Source: Fidelibacterota bacterium
GTDB taxonomy: Bacteria; Fidelibacterota; Fidelibacteria; Fidelibacterales; Fidelibacteraceae
Direction of reading: 5' to 3'
DNA length: 23,482 nt
NCBI GenBank assembly: GCA_030620575.1
Contig: JAUXEL010000006.1
Coordinates: forward strand, 1 to 23,482
Shown here: piece after piece, positions 1-8,530 of the stretch
How positions within the stretch are numbered: the first letter of the stretch is position 1
Layout: every line of letters starts with the position of its first letter
Notes under the pieces: generated by a model
Seen by the model: the letters and a program-made list of their open reading frames with translations, nothing else
Told to the model about the DNA's origin: nothing
Database searches by the model: none
Made by a program: the position numbers and the translations under genes

Positions 1-152
1 GGCAGGGGGTGGTTCTTATCATTTATATGATCAATTTATAAAACTTTTTCTCTATCCGCCATTATTCATATAAAGCCTCTTGAATTCTGTGTTTTTGATC
101 ACAAAAATTCCATTTATTAAACGAAAAAACTTGAGGCAAGTTTTTATAAACT

Positions 153-186
153 AAACAGCCATCTGTCAGGCGACGGATGGCTGTTT
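153..186. terminator. Bidirectional hairpin terminator after ftsZ
   Basis: Two 11-base arms (153-163 and 176-186, AAACAGCCATC and GATGGCTGTTT) are perfectly complementary. The stem continues after one pair with GTC/GAC around an AGGC loop. It lies 26 bases beyond the ftsZ stop codon and is flanked by A/T runs on both sides. The interrupting pair is a U-G wobble if read rightward and a C-A mismatch if read leftward, so it may also stop rightward transcripts. It most likely ends the dcw transcript. The remaining bases 1-152 are AT-rich and I see no gene in them. Confidence 0.8.
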
Positions 187-211
187 TCTAAAAAGGAGGA
201 GAGGGTTTATT

Positions 212-1459
212 TTATGAACGCTTAAAAAGCGATTTTCGTTGTGTTCTGATAAAAGCAGGGATAGTGAGATATTTATCTTTGTCCTTATCTTTATCTTTAT
301 CGCTTAATGGGTAGAAAGTATCTTCTGTTTTCGGGTTTTCACCGAATACGGGTATATCCTCCGAGGGTGTTACCGGAATATGTCCATCACCAAATATAGC
401 CATTTGCTCTTTTGGTACGGTCGCCTCCTGCGATGGTTGGGGAGTTTCGAAATTAGCAGATTTTGGAAGGTGATCTTCACCCTTGGAATCATCAATATTT
501 TTATCATCAAACCCGGTTGCGATCACCGTAATAAGCATCTCATCTTCCATTTTCGGATCGATCAGCGCGCCAAAGATAATGTTGGCATCTTCACCGGCTT
601 CATCCGTGATCATCTCGTTGGCTTTACGTATTTCTGACATTTTCATGTCATGACCGCCGGTAAAATTGATCAATAGACCACTGGCGCCTTTGATGGAATT
701 ATTTTCCAGCAAGGGACTGTGAATTGCATTCTCAGCCGCTTCAACAGCACGGTTGGGACCGCTGCATCGGCTGACACCAATTACCGCAGGACCTTTTCGG
801 TTAATAACGGTCTTTACATCGGCAAAATCCAGATTAATGATACCGTTTTTAGTTATAAGATCTGAAATTCCCCCTGTACCTTGATTTAAAATGGAATCCG
901 CGATATAAAATGCATCTTCAAAACTGGTATTATCATCAGCGATATCAAAGATCTTTTCGTTTGGGATGACAATAAGAGTATCCACATGTTCACGCAGACG
1001 ATCGATACCTTCAATAGCCCGCCTCATACGTGGCTTGCCTTCAAAAGTAAAGGGTTTTGTAACAAATCCGATTGTCAATGCGCCGTTATTTTTTGCAATT
1101 TCAGCAATGACAGGAGCTGCACCCGTGCCGGTGCCTCCTCCCATTCCGGCAGTAATAAATATCATGTCGGTATCGCGAACCACATCTTCGAGGCGCTCCT
1201 TGCTCTCTAAAGCTGCCTGATAGCCGATTCTGGCATCCGAACCGGCTCCCAGTCCACGGGTCAGATTAGCACCGATTTGTATCTTGATCTCTGCCGTGTT
1301 TTCATTCAAAGCCTGTGCATCGGTATTTACCGCGATAAATTCAACATCTGTAAGGTTTTCCTTAATCATACGCTGGATGGCATTGCCGCCCGCGCCTCCA
1401 ACACCAATTACCTTAATTTTTGCTTTTTGGTCTTTTAATCCATCATATTCGATCAACAT
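212..1459 (-). CDS. ftsZ: Cell division protein FtsZ
   Basis: This is the tubulin-like GTPase that polymerises into the division ring at midcell and recruits the divisome. The 415-residue protein shows the nucleotide-binding glycine loops (GGAGGN near 21-26), the tubulin signature GGGTGTG at 107-113, and the catalytic T7 loop NLDFAD at 209-214, which completes the GTPase site of the neighbouring subunit. The globular domain ends near residue 325. A roughly 70-residue low-complexity linker follows, containing five Asp-Lys pairs, and then the C-terminal peptide IPAFIRTQ, which in relatives binds FtsA. The ATG start is supported by a GGAGG sequence a few bases upstream in the 22-base gap after ftsA. 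It is the last gene of the dcw cluster and is followed by a terminator. Confidence 0.98.
   Translation of the reverse strand: MLIEYDGLKDQKAKIKVIGVGGAGGNAIQRMIKENLTDVEFIAVNTDAQALNENTAEIKIQIGANLTRGLGAGSDARIGYQAALESKERLEDVVRDTDMIFITAGMGGGTGTGAAPVIAEIAKNNGALTIGFVTKPFTFEGKPRMRRAIEGIDRLREHVDTLIVIPNEKIFDIADDNTSFEDAFYIADSILNQGTGGISDLITKNGIINLDFADVKTVINRKGPAVIGVSRCSGPNRAVEAAENAIHSPLLENNSIKGASGLLINFTGGHDMKMSEIRKANEMITDEAGEDANIIFGALIDPKMEDEMLITVIATGFDDKNIDDSKGEDHLPKSANFETPQPSQEATVPKEQMAIFGDGHIPVTPSEDIPVFGENPKTEDTFYPLSDKDKDKDKDKYLTIPAFIRTQRKSLFKRS
272..301 (-). repeat. Hexanucleotide repeat encoding (Asp-Lys)x5 in the FtsZ linker
   Basis: Five consecutive six-base units (GATAAA with a GATAAG and a GACAAA variant, read on the coding strand) encode five Asp-Lys pairs directly before the conserved FtsZ tail peptide. 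The three-base multiple keeps the reading frame whatever the copy number, so slippage would change only the linker length. Confidence 0.85.
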
Positions 1460-1481
1460 AGGATCCTCCGTTTCTTTGTTT

Positions 1482-2735
1482 TTAGAAAAATTCTGATAGT
1501 CGTTCTTTAATTTTATTCCAAAGGGTCATTTTAGATTGCCCCGAAGGAAACTTTGGTTTTAAATGCTTTTTATTTGCGGAATACAGCAGACCGATACCGG
1601 TTGCGTAATCAGGAGTATAATTTTCATTCTCCATGCCGTTCATGTGAATGGGGTAGCCGATTTGACAGTTCATACCGAACATCTCTTCCGCAAGATGATC
1701 AATGCCGCGAAGCAGGGAACCGCCCCCGGTTAATACAATTCCGGCATTTAACTGCACTCCCTTGACGTGTTCCATTGAAAAAGTTAAAATTTCACGAATA
1801 CGCGCTTCAATGTAACTGGATAGCTGTACCGACGTTAAGGCGATGTCTGTCCTGCCGTTAACCGGTTTGATATAAAATTCCTTTGCACCTTCCATTTCCG
1901 CCTGTTTCATCGTTGCCCAGCCGTAATGTTTTTTAATGCGCTCGGCCTCGACAAAAGAGGTCTGAATCAGGGATGCAATATCCCGGGTGATGATCTGTCC
2001 GCCGAATCCAACAATATTCGTACTGAAAAGATGCCCATTTTGAAAAACAGTGATATCGGTTGTGCCGCCGCCGATATCGATCAGGCATACACCCAGTTCT
2101 TTTTGATCATAGCTTAGTACCGCATCCGCTGAAGCCAGCGGTTCCAAAACAATATCGTTGACGTTAAGCCCTGTTTTCTGTACACAATTGATCATATCTC
2201 TGGCATTATTGATAGCTGCTGTAATGACATGTGCTTTCAGCGCGAGTTTGCTTCCGGACATACCCAAGGGATTTTTTACCACCATCTGATCATTTATAAT
2301 GTATTCCTGGGGAATGACGTGAATAATTTCACGATCGATCCCGATATTAATATTTTTTATTGATTCTTCTAATCGAACCATGTCCTTATCATCAATAATA
2401 TTAGCTTTTTTGCTGTTGTCAGCTCGGTTAATGGAGATGGCGTGTTCTGTATCCATACTGCGGATATGATCTCCGGCAATACCCACCGTTACTCCGCTTA
2501 TTTTTTCGATACCTGCATTTTTTAAGGCCTGGGATACCGCATTATCAATGGAATCACGGGTCAGATCAATATCTATGATCACCCCGCTTTTCATTCCGGA
2601 AGAAGGAACTTTTCCGATTCCAAGGATACGATACTCGGAAACACTTTTATCGTATTCTCCGATAAGAGCGCAAATTTTTGTGGTTCCGATATCCAGTGCA
2701 CTTAAAATGATTTTTTCATTCATAGCTATACTCAT
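1482..2735 (-). CDS. ftsA: Cell division protein FtsA
   Basis: FtsA is the actin-family ATPase that tethers FtsZ filaments to the inner face of the cytoplasmic membrane and helps activate septal synthesis. The 417-residue length is typical. Visible motifs are phosphate-1 (DIGTTK, 15-20), phosphate-2 (DIGGGTTDI, 220-228), the adenosine loop (TGGGS, 336-340), and a C-terminal amphipathic stretch (about 403-417, hydrophobic and Lys/Arg residues alternating, ending EFF) that should be the membrane-targeting helix. The ATG at 2735 overlaps the ftsQ stop as ATGA, which favours it over the internal Met at residue 5. It is followed 22 bases later by ftsZ, so the tether and the filament protein are translated from the same message. 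Confidence 0.97.
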   Translation of the reverse strand: MSIAMNEKIILSALDIGTTKICALIGEYDKSVSEYRILGIGKVPSSGMKSGVIIDIDLTRDSIDNAVSQALKNAGIEKISGVTVGIAGDHIRSMDTEHAISINRADNSKKANIIDDKDMVRLEESIKNINIGIDREIIHVIPQEYIINDQMVVKNPLGMSGSKLALKAHVITAAINNARDMINCVQKTGLNVNDIVLEPLASADAVLSYDQKELGVCLIDIGGGTTDITVFQNGHLFSTNIVGFGGQIITRDIASLIQTSFVEAERIKKHYGWATMKQAEMEGAKEFYIKPVNGRTDIALTSVQLSSYIEARIREILTFSMEHVKGVQLNAGIVLTGGGSLLRGIDHLAEEMFGMNCQIGYPIHMNGMENENYTPDYATGIGLLYSANKKHLKPKFPSGQSKMTLWNKIKERLSEFF

Positions 2736-3490
2736 ATTTTATCCCGTATAATTACTTGGCCGTTAAACCGCAAACTAACATATCTGAAACGACGCATGTC
2801 GATGTTATCATGTTCCATTTTAATGATAAACGCATTCAAAATATCGATGCGTTTTTCCAGTTGATCCTTGCCGAGATACACCGGCGGATAGTCGGCGTTT
2901 TTTTGGATGAGCCACCCTTTTTCATCTGACCATGTGATATTATTGCAGTAGTCAGTAACATCATTACGGAAAGACTGGACATAGTTTATAAAATTAATAG
3001 CGTGCCGGATATCCGGATGAAAAGTCGGTTTCCCGGGTTCGAATACCAGATCCGGATCGACTCCCTCAATAACAGGAAGTGAATCCACCGCATAAGAATA
3101 GGGCATAGGCAAGACCGTGGCAAAAGCATCCAGCGCGTACTTTTTCCGTAAATTGATAAACACGACAGGCTGCCGTTCAATGACGTAAATATTGATGACA
3201 TCAGGAAATTGGCGACTGATATACGCATTATAAATATAAGGTTCATCGATCAAGCGTTTGACTCCGGCACTCATATCAAGATTAAACATATTGGCTCCGC
3301 GTTTGATTCCGCTGATACGGGTAATGTGTTTTTCCGATAATTCATGATAACCGTGCACTACGATCGTTTTAACCGTAAAAACCTGCTGATAACGGCAATA
3401 AGCCAGTGCCAGAAAAAAGACGAGCAGGGTGATAACCGCGTATAACACGGAATGAAAAAACCAGCGCCTATTTTGTTGCTCAGCGTGCAT
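2732..3490 (-). CDS. ftsQ: Cell division protein FtsQ/DivIB
   Basis: FtsQ is a bitopic inner-membrane protein of the FtsQLB subcomplex, which links early and late divisome proteins. The protein has a short cytoplasmic N-terminus, one membrane segment (about 13-33) and a POTRA-like domain (about 38-107, including VKTIVVHGYHELS and the VIERQP strand) followed by the extracytoplasmic beta domain. The sequence is diverged, so identification rests on architecture and position between murC and ftsA. I place the start at the ATG at 3490 (252 residues), preceded by AAGGAG with 5-base spacing. The longer reading frame to 3526 begins with TTG and would overlap murC by 47 bases. The chosen start overlaps murC by 11 bases, and the stop overlaps ftsA as ATGA. 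Confidence 0.9.
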   Translation of the reverse strand: MHAEQQNRRWFFHSVLYAVITLLVFFLALAYCRYQQVFTVKTIVVHGYHELSEKHITRISGIKRGANMFNLDMSAGVKRLIDEPYIYNAYISRQFPDVINIYVIERQPVVFINLRKKYALDAFATVLPMPYSYAVDSLPVIEGVDPDLVFEPGKPTFHPDIRHAINFINYVQSFRNDVTDYCNNITWSDEKGWLIQKNADYPPVYLGKDQLEKRIDILNAFIIKMEHDNIDMRRFRYVSLRFNGQVIIRDKI

Positions 3491-4880
3491 GATACTCCTT
3501 ATACAGTACATCGGAGAGTTCCCCAATATCTCCGGCTCCCAAGGTTAATATAATATCGCTGTCATGTATTTCCGGGATGAGCGTTTTAGCTACATCCGAC
3601 ATTTTTTTAATATAGGAAACCGGCGTATTGCCGTTTTCTTTCATTATATCTACGATCATAGCGCTGCTGACACCTTTTATCGGTTTTTCACGCGCGGGAT
3701 AAATATCTACGATATACACCCGGTCGGCCATTTCCAGCGATTTTGCAAATCCTTCCGCGAAATCACGTGTCCGGGTATACAGATGCGGCTGAAAAATGGC
3801 AATGATGCGCCGGTTTTCATAACGTATCCGCGCCGCTTTCAGGGTTGCGGCGATCTCTGTGGGATGGTGGGCGTAATCATCATAAAAGAGAACATCATCA
3901 CATTGATGCAGCAATTCAAATCGTCGTTCAACGCCCGAAAAAGCACGAATACCTTTTCCGGCATCGGATATATTCAAATGTAAAAGATAGGCCGTGACAA
4001 GTGCCGCAGTGGCGTTCAAAATGTTATGCAATCCGACCTGCTGAATGTGAAAGCGCCCGATGGATTTATTTTGATAACGCAAGGTAAAATCGGAACCGTT
4101 ATTATAACTGATTTTTTCGATATGAAAATCAGCATATTTGTTGGTGCCGTAGGTGACCCATGGGCGATCAATGAAAGGTAGCAGACTCCGGGCTTCAGGA
4201 TCATCACAGCAAAGAATAACAGACCCGTTTTCCGGAATGCTGTTCGCATATTCCAGAAAAGCCTTTTTCATATCTTCAATATCCCGGTAAATATCAAGGT
4301 GATCCGCGTCCACATTGGTAATAATTGCTAAAGTGGGGGGGAGCGCAAGAAAGGTTCTGTCATATTCATCGGCTTCAAAAATAACATGTGTTTTTGAATC
4401 CATACGGGCATTTGTTTTCAGATCTTTAAGAATACCGCCGATAAATAAGGACGGACGCGATCCGCAGGCGTCCAATGCGGCCGCAATAATGGAGGAGGTC
4501 GACGTTTTTCCGTGAGTTCCCGCAACACCGATACGTATAGGCCAGATCGACAGCAGCATCCCCAGAAATTCTGCCCGGCGAATCAACTTGATACCGAGCC
4601 GTTCTGCCTGTTTGTATTCCGGATTATCGGGTTTAATGGCGCTGGAGTAGACCACAACATCCTGTGATTGAACATGATTACGGCGATGACCGGTATAGAT
4701 GTGAACACCAAGGGACTGCAGGTGTTCGGTGATGCTGCTTTTCAGAGCATCTGATCCTGTAACAGAAAATCCAAGGTGGATCAGTACCTCCGCGATACCG
4801 CTCATGCCAATACCTCCGACACCGATCATGTGAATGGTATTGATTGACCCGAAAATAGTATTAATTCTGTTTTCTCTCAT
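3480..4880 (-). CDS. murC: UDP-N-acetylmuramate--L-alanine ligase MurC
   Basis: MurC is the cytoplasmic ATP-dependent ligase that adds L-alanine to UDP-MurNAc, the first peptide-building step of peptidoglycan synthesis. The 466-residue protein has the N-terminal Rossmann motif (GVGGIGMSG near 20-28), the ATP loop GTHGKTST (121-128), EADEYD (169-174), DADHLD near 191-196, and DDYAHHP (334-340) typical of MurC. I use the ATG at 4880, preceded by GGAG with good spacing and starting one base after the murG stop. The longer frame to 4931 would start with TTG inside murG. Confidence 0.97.
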   Translation of the reverse strand: MRENRINTIFGSINTIHMIGVGGIGMSGIAEVLIHLGFSVTGSDALKSSITEHLQSLGVHIYTGHRRNHVQSQDVVVYSSAIKPDNPEYKQAERLGIKLIRRAEFLGMLLSIWPIRIGVAGTHGKTSTSSIIAAALDACGSRPSLFIGGILKDLKTNARMDSKTHVIFEADEYDRTFLALPPTLAIITNVDADHLDIYRDIEDMKKAFLEYANSIPENGSVILCCDDPEARSLLPFIDRPWVTYGTNKYADFHIEKISYNNGSDFTLRYQNKSIGRFHIQQVGLHNILNATAALVTAYLLHLNISDAGKGIRAFSGVERRFELLHQCDDVLFYDDYAHHPTEIAATLKAARIRYENRRIIAIFQPHLYTRTRDFAEGFAKSLEMADRVYIVDIYPAREKPIKGVSSAMIVDIMKENGNTPVSYIKKMSDVAKTLIPEIHDSDIILTLGAGDIGELSDVLYKEYHAR

Positions 4881-4881
4881 T

Positions 4882-6033
4882 TTAACTCCAGGCATAAAGT
4901 GACCGTAGTGTTGAAATAATTGATTTGGCAATAATGTCGGACGTATTTTCTTCCCGGCGGGGAAATGAATCTGCCATCTGCTTCAGGTATTCCGGATCTC
5001 TGATCATGGAATGGATTTGCCCGGAAATTTGATGTTTCGGAAAATCCTGTTCCTCAATGATCAGAGCACAACCCTGTGATTCCAGAGATTTAGCATTGTA
5101 ATATTGATGGTTTCCGGCTGCTGTGGGAAGAGGGATCAAAATAGCCGGGACCCGCATGTGTTCTATTTCTGCCAAAGTAAGTGCGCCTGCGCGGGATATC
5201 ACCATATCCGCGGCAGAATACGCGGCAGACATATTATCAATGTACGGCAGAAGTGTTATAGCAGGCTGTTCGCCCAGCTGTTTGTGCAGCATATCGTAAC
5301 TTGCCCTGCCGGTCTGCCATAAAACCTGAATATTATATTTATCGATCCAGAATGTAATGTGTTTTGCGATATATTTGTTGATACTCAAGGATCCCTGACT
5401 GCCGCCAAAGATAAAAATGGTAAAGGGTTTGGGATCCAGACCCATTTCCGTGCGCGCCGCAGAGGTATTCATACGCTTAATGCTGCTGCGGATAGGATTT
5501 CCGCTTTTAATAAACAGCACGTCATGTTTAATATGTTTCTTAACCGCGTCATAAGCATAGAAAAATCCTATCGCGTGTTTGGATAAAATACGGCTGGTCA
5601 CGCCCGGAAAAGCATTTTGTTCCTGCACAAAGAGCGGAATATGCCGGCGCTTTGATATATAACCCGGAATACCTGAAACATACCCGCCGGTTGCAATGGT
5701 AGCAATCGGGTCAAGTTGGCGGTAAACAGTCCGTGTTTTGATAAAAGAGCGTATCAAACGAAAAGGCAATATAATATTTTGCAGCAGGGATTTAAGCGAC
5801 AGATAACGCGAGAAGCCCTTTACCGGGATCAAAGTATAAGAATAGCTGTTTTTCGCTGCAAGCCGCTGTTCAATACCAAATTTCGAACCGATATAATGGC
5901 AGTCAATATGTACACCTTCAAGCAACTCTCCTGACAGACGCCGGATCGCGTCGGCAATAGCAATTGCCGGATAATAATGTCCGCCGGTACCGCCGCCGGT
6001 AATAATAACGGTATGTTTTTGTTTAGAGCTCAT
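4882..6033 (-). CDS. murG: Undecaprenyl-PP-MurNAc-pentapeptide GlcNAc transferase MurG
   Basis: MurG is the peripheral inner-membrane glycosyltransferase (GT28) that converts lipid I to lipid II by adding GlcNAc. The 383-residue protein shows the N-terminal acceptor-binding loop GGGTGGH (13-19), ATGGYVSG near 114-121, EQN (138-140), GNPIR (178-182), the second glycine loop GGSQG (210-214), and the UDP-GlcNAc-binding stretch RAGALTLAE (281-289). The ATG start overlaps the 3' end of ftsW by 11 bases. The Shine-Dalgarno sequence is weak (GCAGAG), so translation is probably coupled to ftsW. It lies between ftsW and murC, its standard place. Confidence 0.97.
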   Translation of the reverse strand: MSSKQKHTVIITGGGTGGHYYPAIAIADAIRRLSGELLEGVHIDCHYIGSKFGIEQRLAAKNSYSYTLIPVKGFSRYLSLKSLLQNIILPFRLIRSFIKTRTVYRQLDPIATIATGGYVSGIPGYISKRRHIPLFVQEQNAFPGVTSRILSKHAIGFFYAYDAVKKHIKHDVLFIKSGNPIRSSIKRMNTSAARTEMGLDPKPFTIFIFGGSQGSLSINKYIAKHITFWIDKYNIQVLWQTGRASYDMLHKQLGEQPAITLLPYIDNMSAAYSAADMVISRAGALTLAEIEHMRVPAILIPLPTAAGNHQYYNAKSLESQGCALIIEEQDFPKHQISGQIHSMIRDPEYLKQMADSFPRREENTSDIIAKSIISTLRSLYAWS

Positions 6034-7168
6034 GTAAAAACTCTGCCTTTTTTTGCAGTTTATGTTGCGACTGTTTTATAATATTTAAGCAAATGCCGAT
6101 CAATGACATATTTATCAGCAGCTGTGTCCCGCTTTTGCTGATAAAGGGCATCGGAAGACCGGTTACAGGTAAAAGTCCAACGCAGACGATCGCATTGATA
6201 AGCGCGTAGTAAATAATGGCAAACGCGGTAGCAAACAGGATGCTTTTTCCAAAAATATCATCCACGTGTCTCGCTAAGCGCAGCATAGAGATAAATAGGA
6301 TAACAAATCCCAATATGATCAGAAAGGTGGTAATAAATCCGAGTTCTTCGCCCGCAATGGAAAAAATAAAATCAGTATGGGCTTCAGGTAAAAAGAGATT
6401 TTTTCCGGTGCTGTTGCCAAAACCGCGTCCAAAGAACTGACCGCCTGACAGACTGATCATAGATTGCCGAATCTGGTAGTTGCCGTTTAAAATATCTTCC
6501 GGATTCATAAAAGCAAAAATACGTCCCCGGCGGTAAGGCGAGATCAAAATATAAGCGCTGGAGATGATCGTCATAACACCCGTTACAAGTCCAAGTTGCC
6601 ACAACGATACGCCCGAAATAAAGAGCAATGTGGCAACAATAAGGAACAGGGAAGCAGCCGATGAAAAATCCGGAGTAAGTGCGATCATGGCGATCAGAAT
6701 AAAAGAAATAAGCAGCGGAGGAAGTAATCCTTTGCGGAATTCACCGAGTGTTTCCTTATGGTTAGTGATATATCCGCTGAGATAGATGATGAGTGTAAAT
6801 TTCACCACCTCGGCCAACTGAAAAAGATTTTTATCGCCAATAGCAAACCAGCGAACCGGGACGCTGCTTCCGGAAGCGAGTTTTTTGATCAGTGTAATAC
6901 TTAGCAGAACCACAGTAACAAATAAGAACAGCCAGGTAAAACGCTTCAGTTTTTTATAATCAATGAAATAAAATACAAAGCAGAACAAAATAGAAAGGAC
7001 AAGGTATTTAATGTGACTTTCAAAGAAACTGTTGGCATTTCCGTCGATATTAAAAGCAACACGGGTGCTTGCCGAGAACAGGATCAGCATGCCGCCGCAG
7101 ATCAAAACGAGCAGTGTGATCGCGAAAACCTTAAAGCTTAAGGGATATTCTAATTTATTTTCTTTCAT
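6023..7168 (-). CDS. ftsW: SEDS-family septal peptidoglycan polymerase FtsW
   Basis: FtsW is a polytopic SEDS glycosyltransferase that polymerises lipid II at the septum together with FtsI. The 381-residue sequence has about ten hydrophobic segments, the RWFAIG loop near 106-111, and the family's large-loop motif GGQFFGRGFGNS (242-253) followed by AHTDFIFS, with the presumed catalytic Asp at 266 and GEELGF behind it. The usual QPSE motif reads QLAE here (117-120): the Glu is kept but Pro is replaced. The ATG overlaps the murD end by 14 bases. FtsW rather than RodA is chosen from the dcw context. Confidence 0.95.
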   Translation of the reverse strand: MKENKLEYPLSFKVFAITLLVLICGGMLILFSASTRVAFNIDGNANSFFESHIKYLVLSILFCFVFYFIDYKKLKRFTWLFLFVTVVLLSITLIKKLASGSSVPVRWFAIGDKNLFQLAEVVKFTLIIYLSGYITNHKETLGEFRKGLLPPLLISFILIAMIALTPDFSSAASLFLIVATLLFISGVSLWQLGLVTGVMTIISSAYILISPYRRGRIFAFMNPEDILNGNYQIRQSMISLSGGQFFGRGFGNSTGKNLFLPEAHTDFIFSIAGEELGFITTFLIILGFVILFISMLRLARHVDDIFGKSILFATAFAIIYYALINAIVCVGLLPVTGLPMPFISKSGTQLLINMSLIGICLNIIKQSQHKLQKKAEFLHEL

Positions 7169-8519
7169 TACCTAATCCCATAATATTTTTAACGACCTGT
7201 TTGAAATGATTACCCCGCGCCACATAATCGGAATACTGATCAAAGCTGGTGCAGGCGGGTGAGAGCAATATCGCATCCCCGGGGTGCGCCCGTTCAAATG
7301 CAGTCATCACCGCGGTCTCCATATCATGGCAAGCCAGAGGTGAAAATGCTACAAGCTGCTGTTGTATTTTTTCGCTGGCTTCCCCAATAACATAAATGCT
7401 ATCCGCATCAGATAAATAGGGAGCTAACTCTTTGAAATCACTGTCTTTATCCCGTCCGCCAAGGATCAGATGCAAGGGGGAGTCGAAGCTCTGAATAGCC
7501 ATTTTTACCGCATCGGTATTCGTTCCCTTGGAGTCGTTATAAAAACGAATATTACCTGCTTCACCGGCAAATTCAATGCGGTGCGGCATGCTCTCAAATT
7601 CACGCAGGGAAGTAAAAACACCTTGATGATCTTTAATAAACGGAGATACCGCGGAGGCGGCACTGGCAATATTATATTCATTATGAATTCCAAAAAGCTT
7701 GATATCCTTTTTTTCCAGATGATGCCAGGTTTTATCGAGCTTGAAAGAGAAACTTTCACCGTCAAAATACGCGATGGAGTCCGGCAATTTTTCTTTAGAT
7801 ACCGGAATGACATAGGCCCGGGTCTCCGCATGGGCATTGATGACCTCATCATCACGGTTTAATACCGCGACATCTTCTTTTTCCTGATTGATCAGGATAC
7901 GGCACTTTGTCAGCGCGTAATCTAAAAACGAATCGTAACGGTCGAGATGATCCGGGGTGATATTAAGGATAACGGCTACATTGGGTTTGAAACTCTTTGT
8001 TGTTTCCAATTGAAAACTGCTAATCTCTGTGACATACATAGGGTGAGTGCCGGAAACAATAGCCGTATACACTGCTTGTGAAAATGAATGACCGATATTA
8101 CCGCAGGCTACGGCATCTACACCGCAGCGGTTCAGCATATCGGCGATCAAACTTGTGGTTGTGGTCTTGCCGTTGGATCCGGTTACCGCGATAATAGGAC
8201 TTTCGCTAAACCAGGAAGCAACCTCAATTTCGGAGTATACCGGAATATCACGGATATTAAGTTCACGAACAATAGGAGAGGAGGTAGGAATGCCCGGACT
8301 GAGAATAACAAAATCGGAATGAAAAATTTGTTCACTGTGATGTGCAAATTCATATTCAATGCCGTGTTCATTAAAAATCGCCAGCAGATCAGGCGTTTCC
8401 ATATCCTTATTCATCTCACTGATACGAACCCGGGCTTCATGTTTTGCAAGCAAAATAGCTGCTGAGATGCCGCTTCTTCCGGCACCTAATACAGTAACTA
8501 TTTTATCTACAACGCGCAT
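7155..8519 (-). CDS. murD: UDP-MurNAc-L-alanine--D-glutamate ligase MurD
   Basis: MurD is the cytoplasmic ATP-dependent ligase that adds D-glutamate to UDP-MurNAc-L-Ala. The 454-residue protein has an N-terminal Rossmann-like domain (VLGAGRSGISA near 10-20, SPGIP near 74-78), the ATP loop GSNGKTTTT (114-122), NITPDHLDRY in the central domain, and YNDSKGTN plus LGGRDKD and LLSPACTSFDQ in the C-terminal part, all characteristic of MurD. The ATG at 8519 has AAGGAG five bases upstream in the 11-base gap after mraY. Confidence 0.97.
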   Translation of the reverse strand: MRVVDKIVTVLGAGRSGISAAILLAKHEARVRISEMNKDMETPDLLAIFNEHGIEYEFAHHSEQIFHSDFVILSPGIPTSSPIVRELNIRDIPVYSEIEVASWFSESPIIAVTGSNGKTTTTSLIADMLNRCGVDAVACGNIGHSFSQAVYTAIVSGTHPMYVTEISSFQLETTKSFKPNVAVILNITPDHLDRYDSFLDYALTKCRILINQEKEDVAVLNRDDEVINAHAETRAYVIPVSKEKLPDSIAYFDGESFSFKLDKTWHHLEKKDIKLFGIHNEYNIASAASAVSPFIKDHQGVFTSLREFESMPHRIEFAGEAGNIRFYNDSKGTNTDAVKMAIQSFDSPLHLILGGRDKDSDFKELAPYLSDADSIYVIGEASEKIQQQLVAFSPLACHDMETAVMTAFERAHPGDAILLSPACTSFDQYSDYVARGNHFKQVVKNIMGLGNERK

Positions 8520-8530
8520 ACACGACTCCT

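Noticed and set aside
3491..3526. Longer ftsQ with a TTG start at 3526
   Set aside because: It overlaps murC by 47 bases, while the ATG at 3490 has a strong AAGGAG and gives a normal short cytoplasmic tail. The longer TTG-start versions of murC (to 4931) and mraY (to 9703) were rejected on the same grounds.
3564..3983. 139-codon open frame on the plus strand opposite murC
   Set aside because: It is antisense to an unmistakable murC and encodes nothing recognisable; similar antisense frames opposite murD, murE, murG, ftsI and rsmH were rejected for the same reason.
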